Source: Eubacterium sp. CAG:248 (lineage in GTDB: Bacteria; Bacillota; Clostridia; Lachnospirales; Lachnospiraceae). From it: DNA of 64,000 nt. A program made the position numbers and the translations under genes. Location of the stretch: contig FR886218.1 in assembly GCA_000436475.1 (NCBI GenBank), forward strand, positions 1 through 64,000, written 5' to 3'. Positions 35,270 to 45,186 of this stretch are shown here, in pieces. A model generated the notes under the pieces. That model was not told the origin of the DNA and ran no database searches. It saw only the letters and a list, made by a program, of their open reading frames with translations. The first letter of the stretch is position 1; each line of letters begins with the position of its first letter.

Positions 35270-37609
35270 ATGAAAACAGATATCAGTATAACGGTCAAAC
35301 GGACAGAAGATAGTGGCTACAGAGGAAACATGTATCTTGGTTTTGCTGCGCTTTTTTGTGGCGTTCTTTCTGTTCTTCTGTTTATAAGTGGATTTAATGC
35401 TATAGGATATACGGGGGAACTTGTGTATCTGTCTGCGTTTTTGTTATCTTTTATATTCTGTTATGTGTATTACAATAAACCACAATTGTCAGTTGTATTA
35501 TGCGTAATGATTTTTATAGGTATATTTATTGCGGTAATAACTGGACTGGATGATTTGCAGCTACAGGCATATTCAGTATTTACGGCTTTCAGTGAGGGGA
35601 GAGCGGCTGTCAGGAATATAACTAAGCTTATGTGTGTGTTTACACCATTGCTAGTTGGTGTGTTTTATCTTTTTGAGATAGTTTTTAAGGTGCATTTTGT
35701 TTTGTCATTTGTTATGGTTTCTTTTTTACTGGCTTCACCTTTTCTTAAAATATCCATATCGGTCTTTAACATTTTTATTATGCTTGTATACCAGATTTTG
35801 TTTTATCTGATGAATAATCTGGATAAAAAGAAAAGAAAAACTCTGTATTCATCACATACAGTAAACAGCAGAAAAAACATTATGGGAAAATGTACAGTCA
35901 TGTGTGCTGCACTGTTTTTTGCATCATTTGTTCTATCAGCTGTTATTATGAATACAATATCTGAGCCAGTATATAATTCAGTAAGCGGAATAGAAGAGGT
36001 GGTTTATAAGGTATCAAGTATAGCCAGTAACAGAGCCTCTGATATCAGCATGAATGGAGGTATAAGTACAGGAAACAATTATCAGACTGGGGCAGAACAG
36101 ATTAACCTTACAACACAAAGAAAGCCGGAAGAGGATGTATATCTTATAGGTTACAGAGGTGGAGAGTATACAGGTAATAACTGGAATAAGGCTGATGATG
36201 TACAGATATGTAATGAACTGGATAAGAAAAAGGGAAATACATATGCCAGATATAGCTCAATATATAGTACATCTGAGGTATTTGGAAACCTGTATTATCT
36301 TGGCAATTATATTATGAAAAGTAATGGACTGGCTGTTTCAAAGGATAAAGACAGGAGACTTCAGCTTGATATAGCTTATACAAGTGACAAAAATAATATA
36401 ATGCTGGAGCCATATTGCAGTAACCTATATCTGGCACAGAAAAACTCTTATGATGAGTATAGTGTTATGTATTATGAACAAAAGGATATGGTTTCTTTAT
36501 GGGATTCAGATAATATAACTGATTTAACGAAGAAATCAAGGATGGATGATTACATAAATGTGCAGTCTAATTATAAAACTGCAATGAAATCTTACTATAC
36601 GCAGTATTCAGATGATATTACGCCACAGCTGGCTTCGTATGTTAAGGATAATCCCCTTTCATCACTTGAAGAAAAAACAACATTTATATTATATACACTT
36701 ATGAGTAATACAAGCTACACAAGGACTCCTGGGATTATGCTTGGAAATACTGATGTGGCAGATAAGTTTCTTTTTGAGTCTAAAAAAGGATATTGTGTCC
36801 ATTATGCAACAGCTGCAACACTTATGTACCGTATGTACGGAATTCCTGCAAGGTATGTAACAGGGTTTAAGGTGTCTGCTGACAGTTTTAAAGAAAATGC
36901 TGATGGGCAGTGGAGTACAGCAGTTACAGATTCAGCACAGCATGCGTGGACAGAAATTTTTATAGATAATTATGGATGGGTACCGGTTGATGTTACGCCA
37001 GCAGCAGATGGAACTATGAGGGTTTCTTATCCTGGATATAATATGGAAATATTTAACCAGATAATGCAGCAGAATAACTGGACAGCTGATATGCCAAGTA
37101 TAAATGATATATCAAAGGAAAAAACAGAATATGTAAGAACGTGGCAGGGTGCTGTTAAAGCAGCTATAAAGAGGTTTTTAAGGCTTGCATGGAGAATACT
37201 TAAAATACTGTTGCTGTTCATAGCTGTAATTGGAGCAGCATCTTCGCCTTTATGGTTAAGATTAAGAAGAAATATAATACTTAAAAGACAGAACAAGAAA
37301 AAAGCAGTTTCAATATATAAAAGACTGATGTGTATGCTCCATACGACAGGCTATGTGACAGAGTATGATGGCACGGAGGAGAACTTTGCTGATGTGCTTG
37401 CAGCAGAATTTGCAGAGGATTATAAAGAGGATGTGACTGATATAAAAAGGGCAGTAGATGTATCAGTGCAATCGGAGTTTTCTTTGCATAGAGCAGATAC
37501 TTCTGATATGCAATGCGTTCTTAATGTATACAATAAGATATCAGATATTATATATAACAGGCTTAGATGGTGGGAGAAAATAGTATTTAGATATGTATAT
37601 TGTTTTTAG
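35270..37609 (+). CDS. TgpA-like transglutaminase-domain membrane protein
   Basis: The 779-residue protein has about six N-terminal spans (to about 225), an outer region with a papain-like transglutaminase domain, one further span (about 645-665) and a cytoplasmic tail. The catalytic Cys is in KKGYCVHYATA, the His in AQHAWTEIF and the Asp in WVPVDVTPA, so the triad looks intact. I use the ATG at 35270 behind GGAGA. The MoxR-DUF58-TgpA order suggests a membrane machine that processes or crosslinks surface proteins or peptidoglycan; the substrate is unknown. Confidence 0.9.
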   Translation: MKTDISITVKRTEDSGYRGNMYLGFAALFCGVLSVLLFISGFNAIGYTGELVYLSAFLLSFIFCYVYYNKPQLSVVLCVMIFIGIFIAVITGLDDLQLQAYSVFTAFSEGRAAVRNITKLMCVFTPLLVGVFYLFEIVFKVHFVLSFVMVSFLLASPFLKISISVFNIFIMLVYQILFYLMNNLDKKKRKTLYSSHTVNSRKNIMGKCTVMCAALFFASFVLSAVIMNTISEPVYNSVSGIEEVVYKVSSIASNRASDISMNGGISTGNNYQTGAEQINLTTQRKPEEDVYLIGYRGGEYTGNNWNKADDVQICNELDKKKGNTYARYSSIYSTSEVFGNLYYLGNYIMKSNGLAVSKDKDRRLQLDIAYTSDKNNIMLEPYCSNLYLAQKNSYDEYSVMYYEQKDMVSLWDSDNITDLTKKSRMDDYINVQSNYKTAMKSYYTQYSDDITPQLASYVKDNPLSSLEEKTTFILYTLMSNTSYTRTPGIMLGNTDVADKFLFESKKGYCVHYATAATLMYRMYGIPARYVTGFKVSADSFKENADGQWSTAVTDSAQHAWTEIFIDNYGWVPVDVTPAADGTMRVSYPGYNMEIFNQIMQQNNWTADMPSINDISKEKTEYVRTWQGAVKAAIKRFLRLAWRILKILLLFIAVIGAASSPLWLRLRRNIILKRQNKKKAVSIYKRLMCMLHTTGYVTEYDGTEENFADVLAAEFAEDYKEDVTDIKRAVDVSVQSEFSLHRADTSDMQCVLNVYNKISDIIYNRLRWWEKIVFRYVYCF

Positions 37610-37679
37610 ACTTGACTATTCTTAATATTTATACTATTCTAATGAAAAATTGAAATATATTTCATTGGAGGTAATATAT

Positions 37680-38603
37680 ATGCAATTGGCAATGATAACA
37701 ATACAGCAGGTTTTGGTTTTGTTTGTATTAATATTTGCGGGTTTTATATGTGTGAAGGCAGGTGCGGTAAAAAGAGAAGGCAAGAAGGCATTTTCTGATC
37801 TGCTTGTTTATTTTGTTGTACCATGTATGATTATTAATTCATACCTGACAGATTTTGATTCTGATATATTCAGGAATATATTGTATGCACTTTGGCTGAG
37901 TGTACTTCTTATAGCTATAGGTATAGCTGTTACTTTTATATTATCGATGCGTATTAAAGATGATAATCTTCCGGTTGTAAGATTCGGATGTATGTTTTCT
38001 AATGCGGCTTATATGGGTTTTCCGTTGATTCAGGCTTTGTTTGGCAGTGAAGGGCTTATATATGCAAGTGCATTTGTTACAGTGTTTAATATATTGTTAT
38101 GGACACTTGGATATTCAGTTGTAAGCCGGACAATCAGCTGGAAGATGGTTGTAAAAAAGATATTTACGACTCCGGCGACACTTGCTGTTTTTGCCGGAAT
38201 CATAATATTTGTTTTAAGAATTCCAATGCCATCAGTGCTTCATCAGGCCATAAGTGCAGCAGGTGCAGTTAACACTCCGTTATCAATGTTTATAACGGGC
38301 ATGATTATTGCAGCAAGTGATATTAAGAAAATGTTTGTAAATAAACTTGTGTATTTTTCAATAATTGTAAGGATGATAATTATTCCTGCAATATGTATTG
38401 CGGTTTTTGAGTTGTTAAATATTCATGGAATGGTTGCCAATATTGTAATCATACTTGAGGCGTGTCCTTGTGCGGCTATCACATCTGTTTTTGCTGTACA
38501 GTTTAACTATGATGATGATGTAGCAGCAGCTTCAGTTGTTTTAACAACGCTTGTTAGTATAGTAACACTTCCTATAGTGGCGTTTATTATAACAACTTTA
38601 TAA
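37680..38603 (+). CDS. AEC (auxin efflux carrier) family permease
   Basis: The 307-residue protein has ten membrane spans in two groups of five. It shows family features such as FAGFICVKAG, FSDLLVYFVVPCMIINSY in part, FSNAAYMGFPL and the Pro in LEACPCAA. AEC carriers move small organic acids such as malate or malonate, and some move auxin-like compounds. The substrate is not readable here. GGAGG lies 8 nt before the ATG at 37680. It is monocistronic, with a terminator after. Confidence 0.88.
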   Translation: MQLAMITIQQVLVLFVLIFAGFICVKAGAVKREGKKAFSDLLVYFVVPCMIINSYLTDFDSDIFRNILYALWLSVLLIAIGIAVTFILSMRIKDDNLPVVRFGCMFSNAAYMGFPLIQALFGSEGLIYASAFVTVFNILLWTLGYSVVSRTISWKMVVKKIFTTPATLAVFAGIIIFVLRIPMPSVLHQAISAAGAVNTPLSMFITGMIIAASDIKKMFVNKLVYFSIIVRMIIIPAICIAVFELLNIHGMVANIVIILEACPCAAITSVFAVQFNYDDDVAAASVVLTTLVSIVTLPIVAFIITTL

Positions 38604-38624
38604 CAATTAATTGTTTTTTAATAT

Positions 38625-38664
38625 AATGCCAGTAATTGTGAGGTTATTGGCATTTATTTTTTTT
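38625..38664 (+). terminator. Terminator of the AEC permease gene
   Basis: AATGCCAGTAA (38625-38635) pairs with TTATTGGCATT (38644-38654) with one G-T wobble, followed by a long T-rich tract. Confidence 0.75.
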
Positions 38665-38750
38665 GTTTTTTATGTTATTATGATGTACGTGTCAAAAAGT
38701 CACAAAGCGGTTGTGATTGGATAAATGAACATTTTAGGACGGAGAAATAT

Positions 38751-40082
38751 ATGAAAATTTTATTTGTTTCGCTTGGCTGTGATAAGAATCTGGTTGATAC
38801 AGAGAATATGCTTGGAATATTAAAAAATAAAGGCTTCGAGTTTACAGATGATGAATGGGATGCAGATATAATAGCTGTCAATACCTGTTGCTTCATAGGA
38901 GATGCCAAGCAGGAAAGTATTAATACGATATTAGAGATGGCAGAGCATAAGAAGGATGCAAAGTGTAAAGTGCTTGTAGTAGCAGGCTGCCTTGCACATA
39001 GGTATCAGGATGAGATTATAAAAGAAATTCCAGAGGTTGATGCATTTGTCGGCACATCTTCATATGATAAGATAGCTGATATGATTACTTCTGTTCTTGA
39101 GGAAAAGGGTATAACTAATTTTGTAGAGGATGCAGACAGAATGCCGATGGTTAAAGAGGACAGAATAGTTACAACACCAGGTTATTATGAATACTTAAAG
39201 ATAGCTGAGGGCTGTGATAAGAGATGTACATATTGTATAATACCAAATGTAAGAGGAAGCTACAGAAGCTTTCCGGTTGAATATCTTGTTGGTCAGGCAG
39301 AAAAGCTTGTTGAGGGCGGAGTAAGAGAACTTATTTTGGTTGCTCAGGAGACAACTCTTTATGGAGTTGATCTGTATGGAAAGAAATCACTACCTATGCT
39401 TCTGCATGAGTTATCTAAAATAAAAGATTTAAAATGGATAAGAATTCTTTACTGTTATCCTGAGGAGATTGATGATGAGCTTATAGAAGCTATCAAGAAT
39501 GAACCAAAGGTATGTCATTATCTTGATATGCCTATACAGCATGCAAGTGATAATGTCCTGAAACGAATGGGCAGAAGAACTAATAAGAAGGAACTTATAG
39601 ACATAACAGCAAGGTTAAGACGTGAGATTCCGGATATTGCTTTAAGGACAACACTCATTACAGGCTTTCCAGGTGAAACTTATGAAGAACATCAGGAAGT
39701 AATGGAGTTTATTGACGAATGTGAATTTGACAGGCTTGGAGTATTTACGTATTCAAGGGAAGAGGATACTCCGGCAGCATCAATGCCTGATCAGATAGAT
39801 GAGGCTGTGAAAGAAAAATACAGAGATGAGATAATGCAGCTTCAGCAGGAAATATCAGCTGACAGATCAGCTGACATGGTTGGAAGTATACTTGAGGTTA
39901 TGATAGAAGGATACATTGCTGAAGATAATACTTATGTTGGACGTTCATATAAGGATGCACCTAATGTTGATGGACTTGTTTTTGTGGAATGTGACAGGGA
40001 ACTGATGTCAGGTGATTTTGTTAATGTACTTATTACAGGCTCAACGGAGTATGATCTTATAGGAGAAATAGTCGAAGAATAA
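38751..40082 (+). CDS. rimO: Ribosomal protein S12 methylthiotransferase RimO
   Basis: RimO is a radical-SAM enzyme that adds a methylthio group to an Asp of ribosomal protein S12. The 443-residue protein has the N-terminal MTTase domain with three Cys (SLGCDKN, NTCCFIG, AGCLA), the radical-SAM CxxxCxxC in EGCDKRCTYC, and a C-terminal TRAM domain. GGACGGAG lies before the ATG. It begins a run with pgsA, pncC, recA and recX, a common Clostridia order. Confidence 0.95.
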   Translation: MKILFVSLGCDKNLVDTENMLGILKNKGFEFTDDEWDADIIAVNTCCFIGDAKQESINTILEMAEHKKDAKCKVLVVAGCLAHRYQDEIIKEIPEVDAFVGTSSYDKIADMITSVLEEKGITNFVEDADRMPMVKEDRIVTTPGYYEYLKIAEGCDKRCTYCIIPNVRGSYRSFPVEYLVGQAEKLVEGGVRELILVAQETTLYGVDLYGKKSLPMLLHELSKIKDLKWIRILYCYPEEIDDELIEAIKNEPKVCHYLDMPIQHASDNVLKRMGRRTNKKELIDITARLRREIPDIALRTTLITGFPGETYEEHQEVMEFIDECEFDRLGVFTYSREEDTPAASMPDQIDEAVKEKYRDEIMQLQQEISADRSADMVGSILEVMIEGYIAEDNTYVGRSYKDAPNVDGLVFVECDRELMSGDFVNVLITGSTEYDLIGEIVEE

Positions 40083-40115
40083 ATTATTATCTGAAAGTAA
40101 AGGGAGGACAAGAAG

Positions 40116-40664
40116 TTGAATTTACCTAATAAATTAACAATACTTAGAACAATTATGATTCCGGTATTTCTTATATTTCTTTATATACCAGGACTTGGTA
40201 TGACAGGAGATGTTTTGGCAGCTGCAATATTCGTGTTAGCAAGTTTTACTGACTTACTAGATGGGAAAATAGCAAGAAAATATAATCTGGTTACCAATTT
40301 TGGTAAGTTTATGGATCCGCTTGCTGATAAGCTTTTAGTATGTTCAGCACTTATTGCACTCGTGGATCTTAACAGAATTCCTGCATGGGTTGTAATTATA
40401 ATAATTGCAAGAGAATTTATTATAAGCGGCTTCAGACTTATAGCATCAGACAATGGTGTTGTTATAGCTGCAAGCTACTGGGGAAAGTTTAAGACAACTT
40501 TCCAGATGATAATGATTATACTTCTTATTCTTAATATTGATTATCCATACAGCAATATTATTAATATGGTTATCATGTATATAGCCCTTGCACTTACGAT
40601 TATTTCGCTTCTTGATTATATAATCAAGAATTATAAAGTATTTATAGATGGTTCTAATAAATAG
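40116..40664 (+). CDS. pgsA: CDP-diacylglycerol-glycerol-3-phosphate 3-phosphatidyltransferase
   Basis: PgsA makes phosphatidylglycerophosphate, the first step to phosphatidylglycerol. The 182-residue membrane enzyme has the CDP-alcohol phosphotransferase motif D-G-x2-A-R-x8-G-x3-D-x3-D, seen as LDGKIARKYN through GKFMDPLADK. Four to five spans are visible. The start is a TTG, with GGGAGG 8 nt before it. It follows rimO by 33 nt and is probably in the same operon. Confidence 0.94.
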   Translation: MNLPNKLTILRTIMIPVFLIFLYIPGLGMTGDVLAAAIFVLASFTDLLDGKIARKYNLVTNFGKFMDPLADKLLVCSALIALVDLNRIPAWVVIIIIAREFIISGFRLIASDNGVVIAASYWGKFKTTFQMIMIILLILNIDYPYSNIINMVIMYIALALTIISLLDYIIKNYKVFIDGSNK

Positions 40665-40694
40665 TCATACTAATGATGTAAATAGTCTGGATAT

Positions 40695-40728
40695 AAAAGC
40701 CATTTCTGTTATCAGGAATGGCTTTTAT
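40695..40728 (+). terminator. Terminator of rimO-pgsA
   Basis: AAAAGCCATTTCTG (40695-40708) pairs with CAGGAATGGCTTTT (40713-40726), around a TTAT loop. Confidence 0.75.
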
Positions 40729-40823
40729 CTTCGTGCGGGTTAGATATTCAGATCATAGTATCTTATGTTATTGTGTTACATATTTAATGGCTGCAACACA
40801 GTAAGAATGGAGGTTTTATATTT

Positions 40824-41420
40824 ATGAATATAGAGGAAAAGGTAGTAAAAAAGCTTAACGAAAAGAATATGCTTCTTACAACAGCGGAATCATGCACCGC
40901 AGGTATGATTGCATCAGCAATTGTTAATGTAAGTGGAGCATCTAATGTGTTCCATCAAGGGTATATAACATATTGCGATGAGGCAAAAAACAGTATGCTT
41001 AATGTAAAAAAAGAAACTTTAAAGTTATATACGGCTGTAAGTCCACAGACTGCATGTGAAATGGCGCTTGGCGCACTTTCTATATCGGATGCTGACATAG
41101 CGGTTTCAGTTACAGGAGTTGCTGGGCCTTCGATGGAAGATGGAAAGCCTGTAGGACTTGTATATATAGGTGTTGCATCAAAAAGAGCATCTGGTTATGC
41201 AGCTACGTTTGATGAGGCTTCAAGAATAACGGATGTTAAAAAATATGAAGAGGTATACCAGCATTGCAAAGATCAGGAAGTACTGTATGCCGTAGATAAC
41301 AATATCGTTATTGTCCGGAAAAACATGTTTGAAGGTGACAGAGGTGCAATACGCGAAAAGGCATGTAAAGAGGCTCTTGATATGATTTATTCATATATTA
41401 AAGCTGTAGATATATATTAA
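40824..41420 (+). CDS. pncC: CinA C-terminal domain protein (PncC, NMN amidohydrolase-like) with insertion
   Basis: PncC converts nicotinamide mononucleotide to nicotinate mononucleotide in NAD recycling. The 198-residue protein is the stand-alone CinA C-terminal domain. It has the nucleophile Ser in TTAESCTAG (about residue 23), GYITYCDEAK, and VTGVAGPS with GLVYIGVAS. The end motif FEGDRGAIREKA follows only after an extra block at about 121-163 that ordinary members of 160-165 residues lack. Most Firmicutes carry full-length CinA before recA; here the N-terminal half is absent. GGAGG lies upstream of the ATG. Confidence 0.85.
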   Translation: MNIEEKVVKKLNEKNMLLTTAESCTAGMIASAIVNVSGASNVFHQGYITYCDEAKNSMLNVKKETLKLYTAVSPQTACEMALGALSISDADIAVSVTGVAGPSMEDGKPVGLVYIGVASKRASGYAATFDEASRITDVKKYEEVYQHCKDQEVLYAVDNNIVIVRKNMFEGDRGAIREKACKEALDMIYSYIKAVDIY

Positions 41421-41508
41421 AACATGGGAAAATATATCTTTACTTTCTTATATGTATATGGTACGATGAGGATATCCAATATGTTACATAAATATTTAAA
41501 ATGATATT

Positions 41509-41522
41509 CGAATAAATGTTCG
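41509..41522 (+). promoter_or_regulatory. LexA (SOS) box 1 upstream of recA
   Basis: CGAATAAATGTTCG fits the Gram-positive LexA consensus CGAAC-N4-GTTCG with one mismatch. It lies just before the recA -35 box. Confidence 0.75.
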
Positions 41523-41529
41523 AAAAAGC

Positions 41530-41558
41530 TTGACAAAATACATGGAGTATAATATTAT
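41530..41558 (+). promoter_or_regulatory. Sigma-A promoter of recA
   Basis: A perfect TTGACA (41530-41535), a 17-nt spacer and TATTAT (41553-41558) lie between two LexA boxes. TATAAT at 41548 would leave only 12 nt, so I prefer TATTAT. Confidence 0.7.
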
Positions 41559-41567
41559 CATAACAAG

Positions 41568-41581
41568 CGAACAGATGTTCA
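41568..41581 (+). promoter_or_regulatory. LexA (SOS) box 2, downstream of the recA -10
   Basis: CGAACAGATGTTCA fits CGAAC-N4-GTTC with the last G replaced by A. It would cover the transcription start, so LexA bound here blocks initiation. Confidence 0.8.
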
Positions 41582-41603
41582 AGATGATGGAGGTATATAT
41601 AAT

Positions 41604-42683
41604 TTGGTTAATGAAGATAAGTTAAAGGCGCTGGATGCGGCTATTTCTAATATTGAAAAACAGTTTGGTAAGGGTTCGGTTATGAAGCTGGGTGATTCAA
41701 CAGCGAACATGAATGTTGAATGTATACCTACAGGTTCATTAAGTCTTGATATAGCATTAGGTCTTGGCGGAGTGCCAAAGGGAAGAGTAGTAGAGATATA
41801 TGGACCTGAATCTTCAGGTAAGACTACTGTCGCACTTCATATGGTGGCTGAAGTTCAGAAAAGAGGCGGTATAGCTGGTTTTATTGATGCTGAACATGCT
41901 TTGGATCCTGTATATGCAAGAAATATAGGAGTAGATATTGATAATCTTTATATATCACAGCCGGATAGTGGTGAACAGGCATTAGAGATATGTGAGACTA
42001 TGGTAAGATCAGGTGCTATTGATATAGTTATTGTCGATTCAGTAGCAGCACTTGTACCAAAGGCTGAGATAGATGGAGATATGGGGGATTCACATGTTGG
42101 ACTTCAGGCAAGACTTATGTCACAGGCATTAAGAAAGCTTACACCAGTTGTTAGTAAGAACAATTGTGTTGTTATATTTATAAACCAGTTAAGAGAAAAA
42201 GTCGGGGTTATGTTTGGTAATCCTGAAACAACAACAGGTGGAAGGGCTCTTAAGTTCTATGCTTCAGTAAGAATGGACGTAAGAAAGATAGAGACATTAA
42301 AGTCTGGAGGAGAGGTTGTTGGTAACAGGACAAGAGTTAAGGTTGTCAAGAATAAAGTGGCACCTCCTTTCAGGGAAGCTGAGTTTGATATTATGTTTGG
42401 TAAAGGAATATCAACAGAAGGAGATCTTATCGACCTTGCTTCTAACGTTGGGATTATCCAGAAGAGCGGTGCATGGTTTTCATATAATGGAGAGAAGATA
42501 GGACAGGGAAGAGAAAATGCAAAACAGTATCTTATTAACAATCCAGATATAAGAAATGAAGTTGATGAGAAGGTAAGAGCACATTATGGTATAGGTGATA
42601 ATCCAGATAGTGATAAAGAAGAGACGGTTACAGAAGAGTCTAAGACAAAGTCATCTAAAAAGGAAAATACTGAGGAAGTTTAA
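41604..42683 (+). CDS. recA: Recombinase RecA
   Basis: RecA forms filaments on single-stranded DNA for strand exchange and triggers LexA self-cleavage. The 359-residue protein has Walker A GPESSGKT (67-74), the IDAEHALDP region, the [14 protein letters not shown] loop, and an acidic, Lys/Glu-rich tail. The start is a TTG with GGAGG 10 nt before it. recX overlaps the last base of its stop codon. Two LexA boxes show SOS control. Confidence 0.97.
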   Translation: MVNEDKLKALDAAISNIEKQFGKGSVMKLGDSTANMNVECIPTGSLSLDIALGLGGVPKGRVVEIYGPESSGKTTVALHMVAEVQKRGGIAGFIDAEHALDPVYARNIGVDIDNLYISQPDSGEQALEICETMVRSGAIDIVIVDSVAALVPKAEIDGDMGDSHVGLQARLMSQALRKLTPVVSKNNCVVIFINQLREKVGVMFGNPETTTGGRALKFYASVRMDVRKIETLKSGGEVVGNRTRVKVVKNKVAPPFREAEFDIMFGKGISTEGDLIDLASNVGIIQKSGAWFSYNGEKIGQGRENAKQYLINNPDIRNEVDEKVRAHYGIGDNPDSDKEETVTEESKTKSSKKENTEEV

Positions 42684-43345
42684 TGAAGACAGAGGAAACA
42701 GATAAGTGTGTTACCTCTATTCAGGAAGTGGATTCTAAGCGCAGGCGGGTATTTATAAATTACGAGCCTGCGTTTGTTTTGTATATATCTGAGATTAGAA
42801 GATTTAATATAAAGAAAGATGCATATATTTCGTTAGAAGATTACGAGGATATTATTGATATATTAAATAAAAGATCAAAGATACGTGCGATGTCTTTACT
42901 GAAGGATAGAGATTATACAAGAAAGAAATTGTTTGAAAAACTTAAAGCTAATGGTTACCCGGATGAATGTATAGAAAAAGCAGTTCAATATGTTTCTTCA
43001 TATGGATATATAGATGATAAAAGATATGCAGTTAATTATATTATATCCCATATGACATCAAAATCACGAAGAGTTATAGAACAAAGCCTTATGTTAAAAG
43101 GTGTAGATGCAGATATAATATCATGTGCGCTTGATGAATGTTATGATGAGATGTGCAATCCGGATATAGGAAATCCTGAACTTGATATTATAATAAAACA
43201 GCTTCATAGTAAGTACCACAATAAGGATTTGAATAATTATGAACAGAGACAGAAAGTAAAGGCCTCATTGTATAGGAAGGGTTTTATGACAGATAATATT
43301 AATAAAGCACTTGATATTGTGGTCAATGAAGAAAAAGAGTACTAA
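42683..43345 (+). CDS. recX: RecA regulator RecX
   Basis: RecX binds RecA filaments and tunes their activity. The 220-residue protein has RecX three-helix repeats, with the family motif YTRKKLFEKLKANGYPDECIEKAVQYV in part and YGYIDDKRYA. Its ATG overlaps the recA stop (TAATG), so the two are translationally coupled and share the SOS promoter. Confidence 0.93.
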   Translation: MKTEETDKCVTSIQEVDSKRRRVFINYEPAFVLYISEIRRFNIKKDAYISLEDYEDIIDILNKRSKIRAMSLLKDRDYTRKKLFEKLKANGYPDECIEKAVQYVSSYGYIDDKRYAVNYIISHMTSKSRRVIEQSLMLKGVDADIISCALDECYDEMCNPDIGNPELDIIIKQLHSKYHNKDLNNYEQRQKVKASLYRKGFMTDNINKALDIVVNEEKEY

Positions 43346-43372
43346 TTATGCGAAAGTTAAGAGGTTCTAACC

Positions 43373-43399
43373 TTGACATTATGATGATTAAAGTATAAT
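43373..43399 (+). promoter_or_regulatory. Putative promoter of rny
   Basis: A perfect TTGACA (43373-43378) and TATAAT (43394-43399) have a short 15-nt spacer. TAATAT at 43396 would give 17 nt. The start codon is 52 nt downstream. Confidence 0.55.
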
Positions 43400-43451
43400 A
43401 TTAGTATGTTGTATATTTTGTACAATGAAAACTTAATAAGGAGGTGCTCCT

Positions 43452-45002
43452 GTGTTAATTCCGATAGTTGTCGCAATTCTTGTTACACTTGCAGTAGTCG
43501 CACCTATTACATGGTTTATATCAGGCAAAGCCATTGCTAAAAGCAATGATGAAAAAATTGGCAATGCTAATGAGAGAGCCAGAGAGATAATAGACGAAGC
43601 TTTAAAGACAGCAGAGACAAAGAAGAAAGAGGCACTCTTAGAGGTTAAAGAGGAATCTTTAAGAACTAAGAATGAACTTGAGAAAGAGACAAAGGAAAGA
43701 CGTGCTGAAATACAAAAGTACGAGAAGCGAGTCCTTTCTAAAGAAGAAACTCTTGATAGAAAGATCGATGCAGTCGAGAAACGTGACTTAAGTATTACCA
43801 GAAAAGAGGAAGAACTTGGTAAGTTAAAGCAGAAAGTTGACGAACTTGAAAAGAAAAGACAGCAGGAACTTGAAAGAATCTCTGGATTGACCTCCGAACA
43901 AGCAAAAGAATATCTATTAAAAACTGTTGAAGATGAAGTTAAACATGATACTGCTGTAATGGTTAAAACATTAGAAAGCAGGGCGAAAGAGGAAGCAGAT
44001 AAAAAGGCAAAGGAATTGGTTGTCAATGCTATACAGCGTTGTGCTGCTGATCATGTTGCCGAAACAACTATATCAGTTGTACAGCTTCCTAACGATGAAA
44101 TGAAAGGTCGTATTATAGGTAGAGAGGGTCGTAACATAAGAACTCTTGAAACTCTCACAGGTGTAGAACTTATTATTGATGATACACCTGAGGCAGTCGT
44201 TTTATCAGGCTTTGATCCAATCAGAAGAGAGATTGCAAGAATCGCTCTTGAAAAACTCATAATTGATGGACGTATTCATCCAGCAAGAATTGAGGAAATG
44301 GTTGAAAAAGCACAGAAAGAAGTCGAAACATTAATTAAAGAAGAAGGTGAAGCTGCAACCCTTGAGGTTGGTGTCCATGGAATTCATCCAGAATTAGTTC
44401 GTTTACTTGGTAAGTTAAGGTATAGAACTAGTTATGGTCAGAATGTATTAAAGCATTCTATTGAAGTAGCCCAGATTACTGGGTTATTAGCCGGCGAATT
44501 AGGACTTGATGTAAAGATGGCAAAGAGAGCTGGCTTATTACATGATATAGGTAAAGCTGTCGACCATGAAATGGAAGGCTCACATATTCAGTTGGGTGTT
44601 GATCTTTGTAGAAGATATAAGGAATCACCACTTGTTATTAATGCAGTAGAAGCTCATCATGGTGACGTTGAACCGGAAAGCTTAATAGCATGTCTTGTAC
44701 AGGCTGCTGATACAATATCAGCTGCAAGACCTGGTGCTAGAAGAGAAACGTTAGAAACTTACACAAACAGATTAAAACAATTAGAAGATATTACCAACTC
44801 ATATAAGGGAGTTGAGAAATCTTTTGCTATTCAGGCAGGTAGAGAGGTTCGAGTAATGGTTGTTCCTGAAGTTATCAATGATTCAGATATGGTATTACTT
44901 GCAAGAGATATTTCAAAACAGATTGAAGATCAGATGGAATATCCAGGTCAGATTAAGGTTAGTATCGTAAGAGAATCAAGGGTAGTGGATTACGCTAAGT
45001 AG
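43452..45002 (+). CDS. rny: Ribonuclease Y
   Basis: RNase Y is the membrane-tied endonuclease that begins mRNA decay in many Firmicutes. The 516-residue protein has one N-terminal span, a long charged coiled coil (about 25-200), a KH domain ([15 protein letters not shown]) and an HD domain ([17 protein letters not shown]). The start is a GTG 7 nt after AAGGAGG. It follows recX, as in many Clostridia, but with its own promoter and terminator. Confidence 0.97.
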   Translation: MLIPIVVAILVTLAVVAPITWFISGKAIAKSNDEKIGNANERAREIIDEALKTAETKKKEALLEVKEESLRTKNELEKETKERRAEIQKYEKRVLSKEETLDRKIDAVEKRDLSITRKEEELGKLKQKVDELEKKRQQELERISGLTSEQAKEYLLKTVEDEVKHDTAVMVKTLESRAKEEADKKAKELVVNAIQRCAADHVAETTISVVQLPNDEMKGRIIGREGRNIRTLETLTGVELIIDDTPEAVVLSGFDPIRREIARIALEKLIIDGRIHPARIEEMVEKAQKEVETLIKEEGEAATLEVGVHGIHPELVRLLGKLRYRTSYGQNVLKHSIEVAQITGLLAGELGLDVKMAKRAGLLHDIGKAVDHEMEGSHIQLGVDLCRRYKESPLVINAVEAHHGDVEPESLIACLVQAADTISAARPGARRETLETYTNRLKQLEDITNSYKGVEKSFAIQAGREVRVMVVPEVINDSDMVLLARDISKQIEDQMEYPGQIKVSIVRESRVVDYAK

Positions 45003-45041
45003 AATAATCTATTTAGACAAGCTCGAATTAAAGAAACATAC

Positions 45042-45083
45042 GAAAGGCTTAAACATTTAAGGTTTTAAGCCTTTCTTTTTTTA
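45042..45083 (+). terminator. Terminator of rny
   Basis: GAAAGGCTTAAA (45042-45053) pairs perfectly with TTTAAGCCTTTC (45064-45075), followed by TTTTTTT. Confidence 0.88.
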
Positions 45084-45186
45084 TATTTATATATTTAAAT
45101 CAGAGATGTTTTTTCCGTATTTTTACCCCATTTTTAATCAACAGTCTGTCCGCCATAGACGGAAAAATGTAAATGTGTGAAAGATA

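Noticed and set aside
38687..38722. GTGTCAAAAAGTCACAAAG before rimO as a third copy of the rqcH-flanking hairpin family
   Set aside because: It shares the start but lacks the closing arm; only a small GTCACAA/TTGTGAT stem is present.
41548..41553. TATAAT as the recA -10 box
   Set aside because: Only 12 nt separate it from TTGACA; TATTAT at 41553-41558 gives the normal 17 nt.
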